DNA of 64,000 nucleotides from Bog-756 sp963835465 (lineage in GTDB: Bacteria; Actinomycetota; Acidimicrobiia; Acidimicrobiales; RAAP-2), in the NCBI GenBank assembly GCA_963835465.1, contig CAWIFR010000008.1, positions 372,001 to 436,000 on the forward strand, in the 5' to 3' direction. Positions 9,402 to 17,992 of this stretch are shown piece after piece. Both the position numbers and the translations under genes were made by a program. The number at the start of each line of letters is the position of its first letter. The stretch's first letter is position 1. The notes beneath the pieces are model-generated. The model saw only the letters and a list, made by a program, of their open reading frames with translations, was not told the origin of the DNA and did not search any database.

Positions 9402-9501
9402 CCGGACCCGACCCGCGCCCCGCCACTACGCCGGGACCGGGGCGCCGGCGGGCCGGCAACCGCGCCCTGCCCCGCCGGGCGACGGCCTGGCGGTCGGCCG
9501 C

Positions 9502-9798
9502 TCACTCCGAGTTGTCCAGCCAGCCCCGGTGGGCGGACAGCACCTCGATGTCGGGATGCGACCAGACGAACCGCTCGACGGCGTCGAGTACTTCCTCGAC
9601 ATGCCCGGGGGAGCCGGCCACGGCGGCGAAACCCAGCTCCGTCCGTTGCCACTGCTCGAGGAAGTCGACCTCGGCGGCGGCCACCCCGAAGCGGGACTTG
9701 GCCGTCTCGACGACATGCTTCACCACGGTCCGCTTGGCCTTCAGCGAGCCGCTGGCCGGGATCCGCAGATCCATGGTGAGGGCGCAGGCATACAGCAT
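9502..9798 (-). CDS. DUF503 family protein
   Basis: A 98-residue protein with the DUF503 pattern: MDLRIPASGSLKAKRTVVKHVV near the start, then RFGVAAAEVDFLEQWQRTELGFAAV and a C-terminal VERFVWSHPDIEVL. DUF503 proteins are small ferredoxin-fold proteins of unknown function, often found near rbfA/infB; that context is absent here. ATG 9798 is preferred since family members start one or two residues before the first strand; a GTG at 9816 is a possible alternative. Confidence 0.8.
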   Translation of the reverse strand: MLYACALTMDLRIPASGSLKAKRTVVKHVVETAKSRFGVAAAEVDFLEQWQRTELGFAAVAGSPGHVEEVLDAVERFVWSHPDIEVLSAHRGWLDNSE

Positions 9799-9996
9799 CG
9801 GCCCAGCATGGCTCACCGGCAGGACGTCCCGGTCCGCTCCCCCACCGGGGAGCCGGGGAGATCGAGGGGTGCCGGCCGGCGGGGGGCGGAGGTCATCGCC
9901 GGCCGGCACCCGGGTCGCCACGCCCGGACACCCCGATGGGTGCCGACGGTCCAGGGTGGGGCTCTGCCAACGGGAGAGCCGAAGGGGCGGCTTCGG

Positions 9997-10797
9997 CTAC
10001 GCCGAGTCGCCGGCACCGGCCGCCGGCGGGGCGCCATGCCGACCCGGCCCGCCCGGGGCGCTCCCGGTGGGCGGGGTGCCGATCGCCACGCTGGTGGCGG
10101 TGACCACGTCGGACGTGTCCGTCCCGAAGACGGCCACGTGCTCACCGACGGTCACGTTGGCGATGGACGGCGAGGTGACGCCGGGATCCCGGTAGGTGGT
10201 GGACGAGCTCACGTTGACGGTGACGGTGGTCTTGTCCTTGGTGGTGAGGGTGAACGTGCCGTTCCCCACCGATGCCACCGTGCCCACCGCGGCCGGCGGA
10301 ACGCCATGCCGACCCGGCCCGCCCGGGGCCCTCCCGGTGGGCGGGGTGCCGATGGCCACGCTGGTGGCGGTGACCACGTCCGACGTGTCCGTCCCGAAGA
10401 CGACCACGTGCTCACCGACGGTCACGTTGGCGATGGACGGCGAGGTGACGCCCGGATCCCGGTAGGTGGTGGACGAGCTCACGTTGACGGTGACGGTGGT
10501 CTTGTCCTTGGTGGTGAGGGTGAACGTGCCGTTCCCCACCGATGCCACCGTGCCCACCGCGGCCGGCGGGGCGCCGCCCATGGGGGCTCGGCCACCACCA
10601 GGGGCCCATGCCGACGGGGCGGACGGCGCCGCCGACGTGGTCGCAGCACCGGCCGCCGTCGCCCCGCCCAGACTCAAACCCAGTGCGGCCACCGCGGCGC
10701 TCGTCACCAGCACGCCGCGTCGGCGTCGTTGGCTGAATCCGGCCAGTGGATCCGGCACGGATCCTCGCGTCGGCCCTTCCTCGTCTACCTCGCTCAT
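9997..10797 (-). CDS. Secreted protein with two near-identical DUF5666-like beta domains
   Basis: Predicted exported protein of 266 residues. An Arg-rich n-region (QRRRRG) precedes a hydrophobic stretch VLVTSAAVAALGLSLGGATAAGA (about residues 27-49), a Sec or Tat-like signal. After a Pro/Gly linker come two copies of a 90-residue unit containing VGTVASVGNGTFTLTTKDKT, TVTVNVSSSTTYRDPG and VTVGEHVxVFGTDTSDVVTA. Such units resemble DUF5666 domains, whose function is unknown. The start ATG 10797 has a good ribosome site (AAAGGAG). The repeats have so few differences that recent duplication is likely. Confidence 0.75.
   Translation of the reverse strand: MSEVDEEGPTRGSVPDPLAGFSQRRRRGVLVTSAAVAALGLSLGGATAAGAATTSAAPSAPSAWAPGGGRAPMGGAPPAAVGTVASVGNGTFTLTTKDKTTVTVNVSSSTTYRDPGVTSPSIANVTVGEHVVVFGTDTSDVVTATSVAIGTPPTGRAPGGPGRHGVPPAAVGTVASVGNGTFTLTTKDKTTVTVNVSSSTTYRDPGVTSPSIANVTVGEHVAVFGTDTSDVVTATSVAIGTPPTGSAPGGPGRHGAPPAAGAGDSA
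10021..10560. repeat. Two tandem 270-bp near-identical units inside a secreted-protein gene
   Basis: The stretch from about 10021 to 10290 repeats as 10291 to 10560 with a period of exactly 270 bp. I count only about six to eight base differences by eye. The period is 90 codons, so the frame is kept. A third, diverged boundary follows at 10560-10590. Confidence 0.85.
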
Positions 10798-10920
10798 GTC
10801 CTGCTCCTTTGCTGTGGATTGCTGTCTTCCACGAGCATGGGCAGGCTGCATGTGTCCGACCTGTGCCTCGGACCTGTGGTTCCTGGGAGTTCTCGACCTT
10901 CACGGGACGGTCCGTTGCCA

Positions 10921-11667
10921 TCACCCGTTGCGACGGACCATCTCGGCCATGGCCCGTCGCTCCCGTTCGGTCATGTTGGGATCGGCCGCCTTCCACGCGG
11001 CCACGCCGCCGAGCTCGGACCGCACGGCAGCGCCGTCGAAGTCGGCCAGGAATGCTGTGACCAGCGACGACCGGAACCGGCCGAGCACCGGGGACCACAG
11101 CCGACCGCCGGGGGCTCCGGCCGTGGCCAACAGCAGCCAGCTCAGGGCCACGTCGGTGACTCCGTCCCCCCGGGCGGCCCGGGGCCAGTCGATGACCACC
11201 GGACCCCGTGAGGTCAGGATGACGTTGAGAGGATGGAGGTCGAGGTGCACCAGCCGGTCGCCCCGGCCGGAGGGGGCGTCGGGGACCCACGGGGGGGCCG
11301 GGATCCGGTGGAGACGCCGGTGCAGGTCGGCCAGGACGGTGCCGCTCGACCGGACGGTCCACGGCCGGCGGCTGAGGGCGGTGAGCATGACCGGCCCCTC
11401 CAGGCGCTCCATGACCAGGTCGGTCCCGTCGGCACTGAGCTCGGACACCGCGGGGACCGGATAGCCGTGGGACCGGGCGTACTCCATGGTCTGGGCCTCG
11501 GCCTCCATCGAGCGGCCGTTCCGAGCCCGGCGCAGGACCAGACCGTCCCCGTACTCGAAGATGTCCGAGTCCCGCCCCGAGGCCAGCAGGGGTCCGGGTC
11601 GTCGCACCACCGGCAACCTACCGACCCCAGCGGCGGTGGGCCCGAACCCCACCCCGTCCCCGGACAC
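10921..11667 (-). CDS. Aminoglycoside phosphotransferase (APH)-fold small-molecule kinase
   Basis: A 248-residue protein of the APH/choline-kinase fold. The catalytic loop HLDLHPLNVIL (about 142-152) and the metal-binding VVIDWPRAARGDGVTDVALSW follow the HxDxxxxN and D-W pattern of the family. A Gly-rich N-lobe is seen as ASGRDSDIFEYGDGLVLRRA. The substrate is unknown; many chromosomal APH-like proteins are not resistance enzymes. The gene is isolated between a secreted protein and a divergent signalling gene. Confidence 0.8.
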   Translation of the reverse strand: MSGDGVGFGPTAAGVGRLPVVRRPGPLLASGRDSDIFEYGDGLVLRRARNGRSMEAEAQTMEYARSHGYPVPAVSELSADGTDLVMERLEGPVMLTALSRRPWTVRSSGTVLADLHRRLHRIPAPPWVPDAPSGRGDRLVHLDLHPLNVILTSRGPVVIDWPRAARGDGVTDVALSWLLLATAGAPGGRLWSPVLGRFRSSLVTAFLADFDGAAVRSELGGVAAWKAADPNMTERERRAMAEMVRRNG

Positions 11668-11737
11668 CGAGGAGGCCGTGGTTTCGGTCGCCTACGGAGC
11701 GGTACACCCCTCTCACCAGGCACAACAGGCAGGAGGG

Positions 11738-11851
11738 ATGTCAGAAACCCCTCAAGCGACACGAGCGGATGGTCGACAATTAATAGAGCCACCCGTGGTG
11801 GCCATGCGTCGGACCGGCACCACACGAGCAAGACCACGAGCGACACCATGA
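11738..11851 (+). CDS. Possible 37-residue leader peptide, coupled to the GGDEF gene
   Basis: ATG 11738 follows a strong ribosome site (GGCAGGAGGG, 11728-11737). The frame, beginning MSETPQATRADGRQLIE, ends with TGA at 11849-11851 and overlaps the ATG (11848) of the next gene as ATGA. The downstream gene has almost no ribosome site of its own, which is consistent with coupling. No homology is recognised, and the C-terminal part is Arg-rich, so it may not be a functional protein. Confidence 0.4.
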   Translation: MSETPQATRADGRQLIEPPVVAMRRTGTTRARPRATP

Positions 11852-14165
11852 GGAACACCACCAAGCACCCGAGAGCCAACTGGGACCGGACGAAACCCCG
11901 CCGGACCCCGTGGGTGGTCGCGGGCGTCGTCGTGGCGCTGGTGGCGGCCGGGGTCGCCGTGTTCACCGACCTGGCCACGACCCGGGCGGCCAGCCTGCAG
12001 TCCCAGGAGGTGGCGGCGGCCACGTCGACCCAGATCGCCTCCACCCTGAAGCTCGTCGTGCAGCGGGAGGGGGACCTGGTGGTGAACGCCGCTGCCTTCT
12101 TCGTGGGCCGCCCCACCGCCTCCCAGTCCCAGTTCACCCAGTGGACCACGGCCGTCGACGCCTTCGGCCGCCATCCGGAGCTGGAGTCGCTGGCCGAGGT
12201 GACCATGGTCACGCCCTCCCAGCTCGCCGCGTTCGCCGCCTCCGAGGCGCCGGGTGGAGCAGGACCCCAGACCGGCGTGCCCCTGGTGGTCACCCCGGCC
12301 GGGCTGCGGCCCTACTACTGCCTGGGCACGGTATGGGCCGTGAAGGACAGTGCGGCGGGGGCGGCGCCGGCCAGCCCGCCGGGGTTCGACTTCTGCCAAG
12401 GCGCCACCGGGCCGTGGCTCCTCAGCATCCGCGACTCGGGCCAGGGGGCCGTCCTCCCCTACGGCACGGGAGCCGGGGCGTCGCTCGGGGTGGGCTGGCC
12501 CGTCTACCGGGGGGGCGTGGTCCCGGCCACCGAGCAGGGCCGTCGAGACGCCTTCATCGGCTGGGTGGCTGAGCAGGTGAACCCGCACAAGGCCCTCGCC
12601 ACCGCACTGGTGGGACACCACCAGACGGCGGTCGAGATGCGATTCGCCAGCGGGACGACCAGGGCGACCTTCACCGGAGGGTCGGCCCCGGCCGGCTCCC
12701 AGGTCACCGTGATGGCCATCGGCAGCGGCTGGCAGGTGGTGACCCGGTCGCCCGTGCAGTCGGCGGCCATCTTCGGCAACGGCGCCGCCACCCTCCGACT
12801 GGCGGTGGGCCTGCTGATCAGCATCCTCCTCGGCCTCCTCATCTACCTGCTGGGCACCGGTCGCGCGCGGGCCCTGAAGATGGTGGAGGCGAGGCACGGC
12901 CCAGCTGCGCCACCAGGCCCTCCACGACTCCCTCACCGGCCTGCCCAACCGGGCCCTGATCCTCGACCGCATCAGCCAGATGACGGCACGGGCCCGGAGG
13001 GAGGGTGCCCATGGCCGCCTTCTTCCTCGACGTGGACAATTTCAAAGAAGTCAACGACACCCTGGGTCACGGGGCCGGCGACCAGGTGCTGGTGGAGGTG
13101 GGCGCCAGGCTGTCGGCCACCCTGCGGGACGGCGACACCGTGGGCCGCCTCGGCGGTGACGAGTTCGTGGTCCTGGTGGAGGGGGCCTCCCTGGTCGACG
13201 GCATCGATGCGGTAGCTGACCGGATCCTCGACTCGCTGTCCTCGCCATTCACGGTGGACGAGAGCGACACCCCGCAGTGGGTGACGGTCAGCATCGGCAT
13301 CGCCGAGGGCGCCCGGGACACGGCCGAAGAGCTGCTCCAGGACGCCGACGTGGCCCTCTACCAGGCCAAGACGACCGGCAAGCAGCACGCCGTGGTGTTC
13401 TCCCGCTCGATGCAGGAGGAGCTGAACGACCACCGCCGCCTCGAGAACGACCTCCGTCACGCCCTCGACGGCGGGCAGCTCACCGTGCGCTACCGCTCCA
13501 CCACCGACCTGGCCACCCGCCGGGAGACCGGGGTCGAGGCCCTCCTGTCGTGGAACCACCCCGAGCGCGGGGAGGTGCCGGCTGCCACCCTCCTGCCCGC
13601 CCTCGAGTCGGCCGGCCTCGTGGTGCCGGTGGGCCAGTGGCTGCTGCGGACGGCGTGCCGGGACGGGGCGGCCTGGCATCGGGCCGGGGCCACGCCCACG
13701 GTGTCGGTCGACATCTGGTCAGCCCAGTTCGACCGGGTCGGGTTCGTCGAGGACGTGGAGGAGGCGTTGGCCTCCAGCGGCTTCGATCCCCGCTACCTGA
13801 CGCTGGTCCTGACCGAGACCTCCCTGGCCGCCGACGGGACTCGCACCATCGAGCGCCTGCACCGGTTGAAGGCCCTCGGGGTGAGGATCGCGCTCGGCGA
13901 ATTCGACAGCGGCTACTCGTCCCTCACCTTCCTCCAACGCTTCCCGATCGACATCCTGAGCATCGATCCGTCGCTGGTGGTGGAGACGGTCGACCCGGGC
14001 GAGACCGAGTCCCTGGCCGGCACCCTCGGCCAGCTGGGTCGGGTGTTCGGGGTGGAGATCATCATCGAGGGTCCCGAGGGAGAGGTCGTCTCCGCGCCGC
14101 CCACGACGTCGCCGCACGCCGAGACCGACGACGCGGCGGACCCGGTCGCCACCGGTCGCCGGTAG
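11848..14165 (+). CDS. CHASE-GGDEF-EAL membrane protein, probable diguanylate cyclase with dead EAL (two apparent frameshifts)
   Basis: Inner-membrane sensor. A membrane helix (WVVAGVVVALVAAGVAVFT, about 23-41) leads to an extracytoplasmic CHASE-like domain (about 45-310), a second helix (LRLAVGLLISILLGLLIYLL), then GGDEF and EAL domains. The cyclase motif RLGGDEFVVLVEG is intact. The EAL domain keeps VEALLSW but has lost other catalytic residues: DDFGTG is GEFDSG, the KID lysine is Ser (ILSIDPSLV), and AEGVE is IEGPE. It therefore probably makes cyclic-di-GMP and no longer degrades it. Two breaks, near 12895 and 13009, each fit one extra base; between them TAQLRHQALHDSLTGLPNRA is conserved. 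Confidence 0.82.
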
Positions 14166-14217
14166 CCGCCCGGCCCGGGGACCGGGTCGCGGCCAGCTGC
14201 TTTCGGTCCCCCGACCC

Positions 14218-14805
14218 TCAACCGCCGCCAGGAGGTTGCGTGGCCAGCACCATGGCACGGATATCGGACCAGCCGAATCCGACCGCCTCCCCCACGACCC
14301 GGCCGAGAGCGGGGTCCACCAGCACGAAGAAGGGGTACCCGGTGACCCGGTAGTCGGCCCAGGCCCGGTCGCTCATGACCACCGCCGGGGCCCTCGTCCG
14401 CTCCCCCGCCCCCACCGCCAGTCGGGCCACCTCCGACCGGTCGACGGTGTCGGTGCCCCGGGTCACGCCGACCACGGTGAGGTCGTCGGGCCAGTCGTCC
14501 CCGGGGAGATCACCGAGGCCGGCCCAGAACTCAGCGCAGCCGTCGCAGCGGGTCTGGAGGAAGCAGAGGAGCACCGGTCCGGACCGGTCGTGGATGCGGA
14601 GCTCGACCGGCCGGCCGGCCGGGTCCTCACCCACCAGATCGGCGGCCGGCCACTGCTCGGCGGGGAGGAGAGGCCCGCTCGGGATGGGCCGGAGCCCGGC
14701 CACGAAGGCGGGGTCGGACAGGGGGCTGGCCCCGAGGGGAGCACCGGGGCCCGGGCCCCCAGGGGCCGGCCCGACCCCGGGTCGGTCGGGAGACGACTCG
14801 GCCAT
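14218..14805 (-). CDS. Thioredoxin-fold (TlpA/AhpC-like) protein
   Basis: A 195-residue thioredoxin-like protein. The redox motif is CFLQTRCDGC, in which CDGC is the CxxC pair after an LLCFLQT beta strand, and the cis-Pro loop is YRVTGYPFFVLVD. No clear signal peptide, so it is probably cytoplasmic. It lies 17 bp downstream of a small zinc-ribbon gene on the same strand and is probably co-transcribed. The partner protein is unknown; the TlpA/ResA-like shape suggests disulfide reduction. Confidence 0.75.
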   Translation of the reverse strand: MAESSPDRPGVGPAPGGPGPGAPLGASPLSDPAFVAGLRPIPSGPLLPAEQWPAADLVGEDPAGRPVELRIHDRSGPVLLCFLQTRCDGCAEFWAGLGDLPGDDWPDDLTVVGVTRGTDTVDRSEVARLAVGAGERTRAPAVVMSDRAWADYRVTGYPFFVLVDPALGRVVGEAVGFGWSDIRAMVLATQPPGGG

Positions 14806-14822
14806 CTGACAGGGAGCCCCGA

Positions 14823-15116
14823 CTAGGCCGGGTCCGGGGTGCCGTCCTCTAGGACCTCGACGGCCTTCCCGTTGCCACACCAGCGGCACGAGACCTCCTC
14901 CACCGACTCGTCGAGGACGTCGACCTCCTCGATGGCCAGCTCGCCACCGACCGAGTAGTGGTGGAAGGCCCGGGTGCGCCGGTTGGTCACCACGTCGAAC
15001 CGGGTCAGGTTCCCGCAGGCGGCACAGCGGTAGCGGGTGGGCGCACCGCCGGGCTCGGCACCGGCGGAGGGGGTGCGGCTGGTCTCGGCGGGGGCAGACG
15101 ATGCGTCGGCGGTCAT
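14823..15116 (-). CDS. Small zinc-ribbon protein
   Basis: A 97-residue protein with a Ser/Ala/Pro-rich N-terminus and two CxxC knuckles, YRCAACGNLTRFD (about 33-45) and VSCRWCGNGKAVEV (about 75-88), which should hold one zinc ion. Between them lies RRTRAFHHYSVGGEL. I do not know a function. It is first in a two-gene unit with the thioredoxin-fold protein, and diverges from the hydrolase at 15219. Confidence 0.7.
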   Translation of the reverse strand: MTADASSAPAETSRTPSAGAEPGGAPTRYRCAACGNLTRFDVVTNRRTRAFHHYSVGGELAIEEVDVLDESVEEVSCRWCGNGKAVEVLEDGTPDPA

Positions 15117-15218
15117 CGTCCCTACGGTACTCGGCGGGCGGGAAGGTACCGACTGGCCGGCCCGGCCGGCGGGTGCCACCGCTTGTGACGGCGGCGGCGG
15201 CGTGCAAGCCTGCACCCG

Positions 15219-15932
15219 ATGACGTACGTGCTGGTCCACGGGGGTGGATTCACCGGGTCCTGCTGGGACGAGCTGGTCCCACGCCTCGACGCTCCGAGCA
15301 TCGCCGTCGACCTCCCCGGCCGGGGCCGCCGTCCCGCCGACCTGGCGACGGTCACGGTGGGCGACTTCGTGGCCTCGGTGGTCGAGCAGCTGGTCGACGG
15401 CGGCCTGTCCGATGTGACGCTGGTGGGCCATTCGATGGCCGGGATCACGCTGCCCGGGGTGGCCGCGGCCGTGCCCGAGCGGCTCCGCCGACTGGTCTTC
15501 GTCTCCTGCTCCGTCCCCCCGCACGGCGCCACCCTCCTGGCCGAGCTGGGCAGCCTCAGCCCGGCGGTGGCCGAGGTCGCCGAGCGGCTCGGTGACGCGC
15601 TGGTCGATGAGCGCGGCGCACTCCACGCCGACCTGGCCCGGGCCATGTTCTGCAACGACATGGACGAGGTGACGACCCTCTCGACGTTGGCCCGGATGGT
15701 GCCCGAGTCCCCTTCGGTGCTGTCCGAGCCGGTCGACCTGACCGGCCTCGCCAGCGCGGTGCCGAGGACCTACGTCCGCCTGGCCCGGGACGCCAGCATC
15801 GACCTCAACGCCCAGAACCGGATGATCGGGAACATCGAACGGTGCGAGGTCGCCGATCTCGACGCCGGCCACATGGCCATGATCAGCCGGCCCGCCGCGC
15901 TGGCCGCCATCCTGGGCGCCGTCGACCGCTGA
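15219..15932 (+). CDS. Alpha/beta hydrolase
   Basis: A 237-residue alpha/beta hydrolase of the esterase type often called pyrethroid hydrolase-like. The oxyanion motif is LVHGGGFTGSCWD at the start, the nucleophile elbow is VGHSMAGI (Ser near 76), and the catalytic His is in LDAGHMAMISRP near the C-terminus. The Asp of the triad is probably in RLARDASID. Cytoplasmic. The substrate cannot be told from sequence. Confidence 0.85.
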   Translation: MTYVLVHGGGFTGSCWDELVPRLDAPSIAVDLPGRGRRPADLATVTVGDFVASVVEQLVDGGLSDVTLVGHSMAGITLPGVAAAVPERLRRLVFVSCSVPPHGATLLAELGSLSPAVAEVAERLGDALVDERGALHADLARAMFCNDMDEVTTLSTLARMVPESPSVLSEPVDLTGLASAVPRTYVRLARDASIDLNAQNRMIGNIERCEVADLDAGHMAMISRPAALAAILGAVDR

Positions 15933-16056
15933 GGGGTGGGGTCCGGTGGCGGATCCCCGGTCGTGCCGCGCACCCAACCCTGCGACTTGTGGTCGCCGAT
16001 GAGATTCCCGGCGGGCCGCCGTCTCTGCTCCGACCACCCATGTGAGAGGGCCACCC

Positions 16057-16617
16057 ATGCGCACGCTCATCGTCACCGAGTTCATCACCCTGGACGGCGT
16101 CGTCGAGGCACCCGGGGGCGAGCCCACCCACCCCCACGCCGGATGGACGATGCCCCTCGGGGTCCCCGAGCTCTTCGAGTACAAGCTGGCCGAGACATTG
16201 GAGGCCGAGTCGCTGCTCCTCGGACGCACCACCTATGAGGGGTTCTCCCAGGCGTGGCCCGACCGGGACGGCGAGTTTGCCGACAAGATGAACGCTATGC
16301 CCAAGCACGTCGTGACCAGCACGCTCGACGAGCTGGGATGGAACGCCGAGGTGCTGGCCGGAGGGGTCCCCTCGGGCGTGCAGGGGCTGAAGGCGGGTGA
16401 CGGGGGGCCCATCCTCGTGGCCGGGAGCGCCACCTTGGTGCGCAGGCTGCTGGCCGAAGGGCTGATCGATGAGCTGCGCCTGATGGTGTTCCCGGTGCTG
16501 GTCGGCGGCGGCCTGACCATCTTCCCCGGTGACCGACAGAAGATCGACCTGGACTTGACCGACCTGGTGCGGTACTCGAGCGGCGTCACCCTCCAGGTGT
16601 TCCGGCCGAGGGCCTAG
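16057..16617 (+). CDS. Dihydrofolate reductase-like (RibD C-terminal domain) protein
   Basis: A 186-residue RibD_C/YyaP-type protein with the fold of dihydrofolate reductase. Features are the N-terminal strand and loop RTLIVTEFITLDGVVEAPGG, the NADPH-site blocks LLLGRTTYEGF and PILVAGSATLVRRLLAEGL, and the C-terminal IDELRLMVFPVLVGGG. Such stand-alone proteins are reductases of unknown substrate. ATG 16057 is chosen for its ribosome site GAGAGGG at 16044-16050 and match to the family's start. Confidence 0.85.
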   Translation: MRTLIVTEFITLDGVVEAPGGEPTHPHAGWTMPLGVPELFEYKLAETLEAESLLLGRTTYEGFSQAWPDRDGEFADKMNAMPKHVVTSTLDELGWNAEVLAGGVPSGVQGLKAGDGGPILVAGSATLVRRLLAEGLIDELRLMVFPVLVGGGLTIFPGDRQKIDLDLTDLVRYSSGVTLQVFRPRA

Positions 16618-16661
16618 CGGTCAGGCTCAAGGTCGAACCCGGAGAGGTCGATGACCTGCAG

Positions 16662-16944
16662 ATGAACATCCGTCCCTTCCTCTTTCGCCAGGACCGGCAG
16701 GGGTCACCGGGCGACGGCGGCCCGGCGACCGAACCGGTGGACTTCCGGGCCATGAGCGAGGAGCAGCTGGTGGCGTGCGCGATCGGCGGCGACGGCAGCT
16801 GGAGGAGCTGACCCATCACGCCGACGGCTCGTCTCTCACGGGGACCCGACTGGTGGCGCTCGACGCCGAGGTCGAGCAGATCACCGACGAGCTCATCCGG
16901 AGGGCCCGGCAGCGGCACCCGTCGTTCCGCGGCCTGGCCGGCTG
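16662..16944 (+). CDS. Small hypothetical protein with an apparent frameshift
   Basis: Frame one starts at ATG 16662 and reads MNIRPFLFRQDRQGS to SEEQLVACAIGG; after one extra base near 16787 a second frame continues QLEELTHHADGSSLTGTRL, LVALDAEVEQITDELIRRA and RHPSFRGLAG before a stop at 16944. The C-terminal part has a helical, charged composition unlike a random frame. No family is recognised. Both the gene and its repair are tentative. Confidence 0.4.
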
Positions 16945-16958
16945 ACCGGCGCCCGACC

Positions 16959-17774
16959 TCAGGCGTAACGACGGAGGACGGTGGAGGCCTGCTCGCGGTA
17001 GCCGCCCCCGAAGAGGACGGTGTGCACCAGCAGGGGGATGAGGGTGAACAGCCCGACCCGCTCCCGCCACCCGTCCTCGGGCGGGAGGACCTCACCGTAG
17101 GCACGGTGCACCCGGTCGGGTACCGCACCGAAGAGACCGAGCATGGCCAGGTCCTCCTCGGGATGGCCGCCATGGACCGACGGGTCGATGAGCCAGGACC
17201 GACCCTCGGCCCCCCACAGCACATTGCCCCACCACAGGTCTCCGTGCAGGAGGCCCGGGCCGCCGGGAGGGAGTAGCTCGGGGAGGCGCTCGACCAGCTT
17301 GGAGGCCGCCCCTGTCAGTCCGCACCGGGCACTCAGCTCGAGGAGGCGGGAGCCGTAGAAGGTGGCGGCGTCGAGGTGGCCGGCGGGGCTCACCGGGCAG
17401 GCGCCGATCCACGAGGAGCCACCGCCCCATGCCGTCGCAGGCACCCGGTGCAGGCGGGCCAGGGAGCGACCCAACTCCTCCTCGTGCCCGGGCGTCCGCG
17501 GGCCCTGGTCCACCCAGGTGGTGACCAGGAGGTCAGGCCGGGACAGGACCACCGCGGGCACCGCCGGCCCACCTGCCGCGGCCAGCGCCGACAGCCCGTC
17601 GGCCTCATCGGTTACCCCCGGGTCGGACTTGGCCACCAGCTCACGCCCGGCCACCCGGAACCGGACCAGGTTCCCGCCGAGGGAGCCGACCGGCTCGACC
17701 GGGCCGAACGCTTCGGTCACCCGGTCGAGGAGGGTGGGGAGCTCCTCCATGGGCGCGGCGGATTCGTGCGTCAC
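16959..17774 (-). CDS. Fructosamine/ketosamine 3-kinase family protein
   Basis: A 271-residue kinase of the fructosamine-kinase branch of the APH fold. The catalytic loop is LLHGDLWWGNVLW (about 175-187), and the metal-binding block is LIDPSVHGGHPEEDLAML, where the GHPEEDLAML ending is diagnostic for the family. These enzymes phosphorylate sugar-protein adducts such as fructosamine or ribulosamine so that the sugar falls off (protein deglycation). GTG 17774 is assumed; ATG 17750 is an alternative. Confidence 0.88.
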   Translation of the reverse strand: MTHESAAPMEELPTLLDRVTEAFGPVEPVGSLGGNLVRFRVAGRELVAKSDPGVTDEADGLSALAAAGGPAVPAVVLSRPDLLVTTWVDQGPRTPGHEEELGRSLARLHRVPATAWGGGSSWIGACPVSPAGHLDAATFYGSRLLELSARCGLTGAASKLVERLPELLPPGGPGLLHGDLWWGNVLWGAEGRSWLIDPSVHGGHPEEDLAMLGLFGAVPDRVHRAYGEVLPPEDGWRERVGLFTLIPLLVHTVLFGGGYREQASTVLRRYA

Positions 17775-17964
17775 CGGTCCAGTATCGCTGGCCCCACGGC
17801 CGGGTCGGCCGCACGATGCGGGATCGAGGGTCGGCTCTCGCTGGCGGGCGGGTTCGGTGACTTGGGCGCCACGGTGATCCCCAGCGGCGAACCGATGGGG
17901 CGGCCAGCTGCCACTCGGGCCGCTGGCCGGCCGGCTCGGGTTTGGCGGCACGCCATCACCAAGA

Positions 17965-17980
17965 TCGAACACCTGTTCGC
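17965..17980 (+). promoter_or_regulatory. LexA (SOS) box with overlapping -10 and leaderless start
   Basis: TCGAACacctGTTCGc matches the actinobacterial LexA box (TCGAACnnnnGTTCGA) in all but the last base. TACAGT at 17981-17986 looks like a -10 element and places transcription start at or next to ATG 17993, suggesting a leaderless mRNA. The palindrome is seen; LexA control is inference from its near-perfect match and the downstream repair nuclease. Confidence 0.8.
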
Positions 17981-17992
17981 TACAGTGTCCCC

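Noticed and set aside
10021..10560. CRISPR-like repetition
   Set aside because: Only two copies of 270 bp with no spacers; it is a coding tandem duplication.
11790..11800. CACCCGTGGTG, a match to the CAC-N5-GTG pattern before the GGDEF gene
   Set aside because: GC-rich, with no partner 21 bp away and no shared spacer bases; expected by chance.
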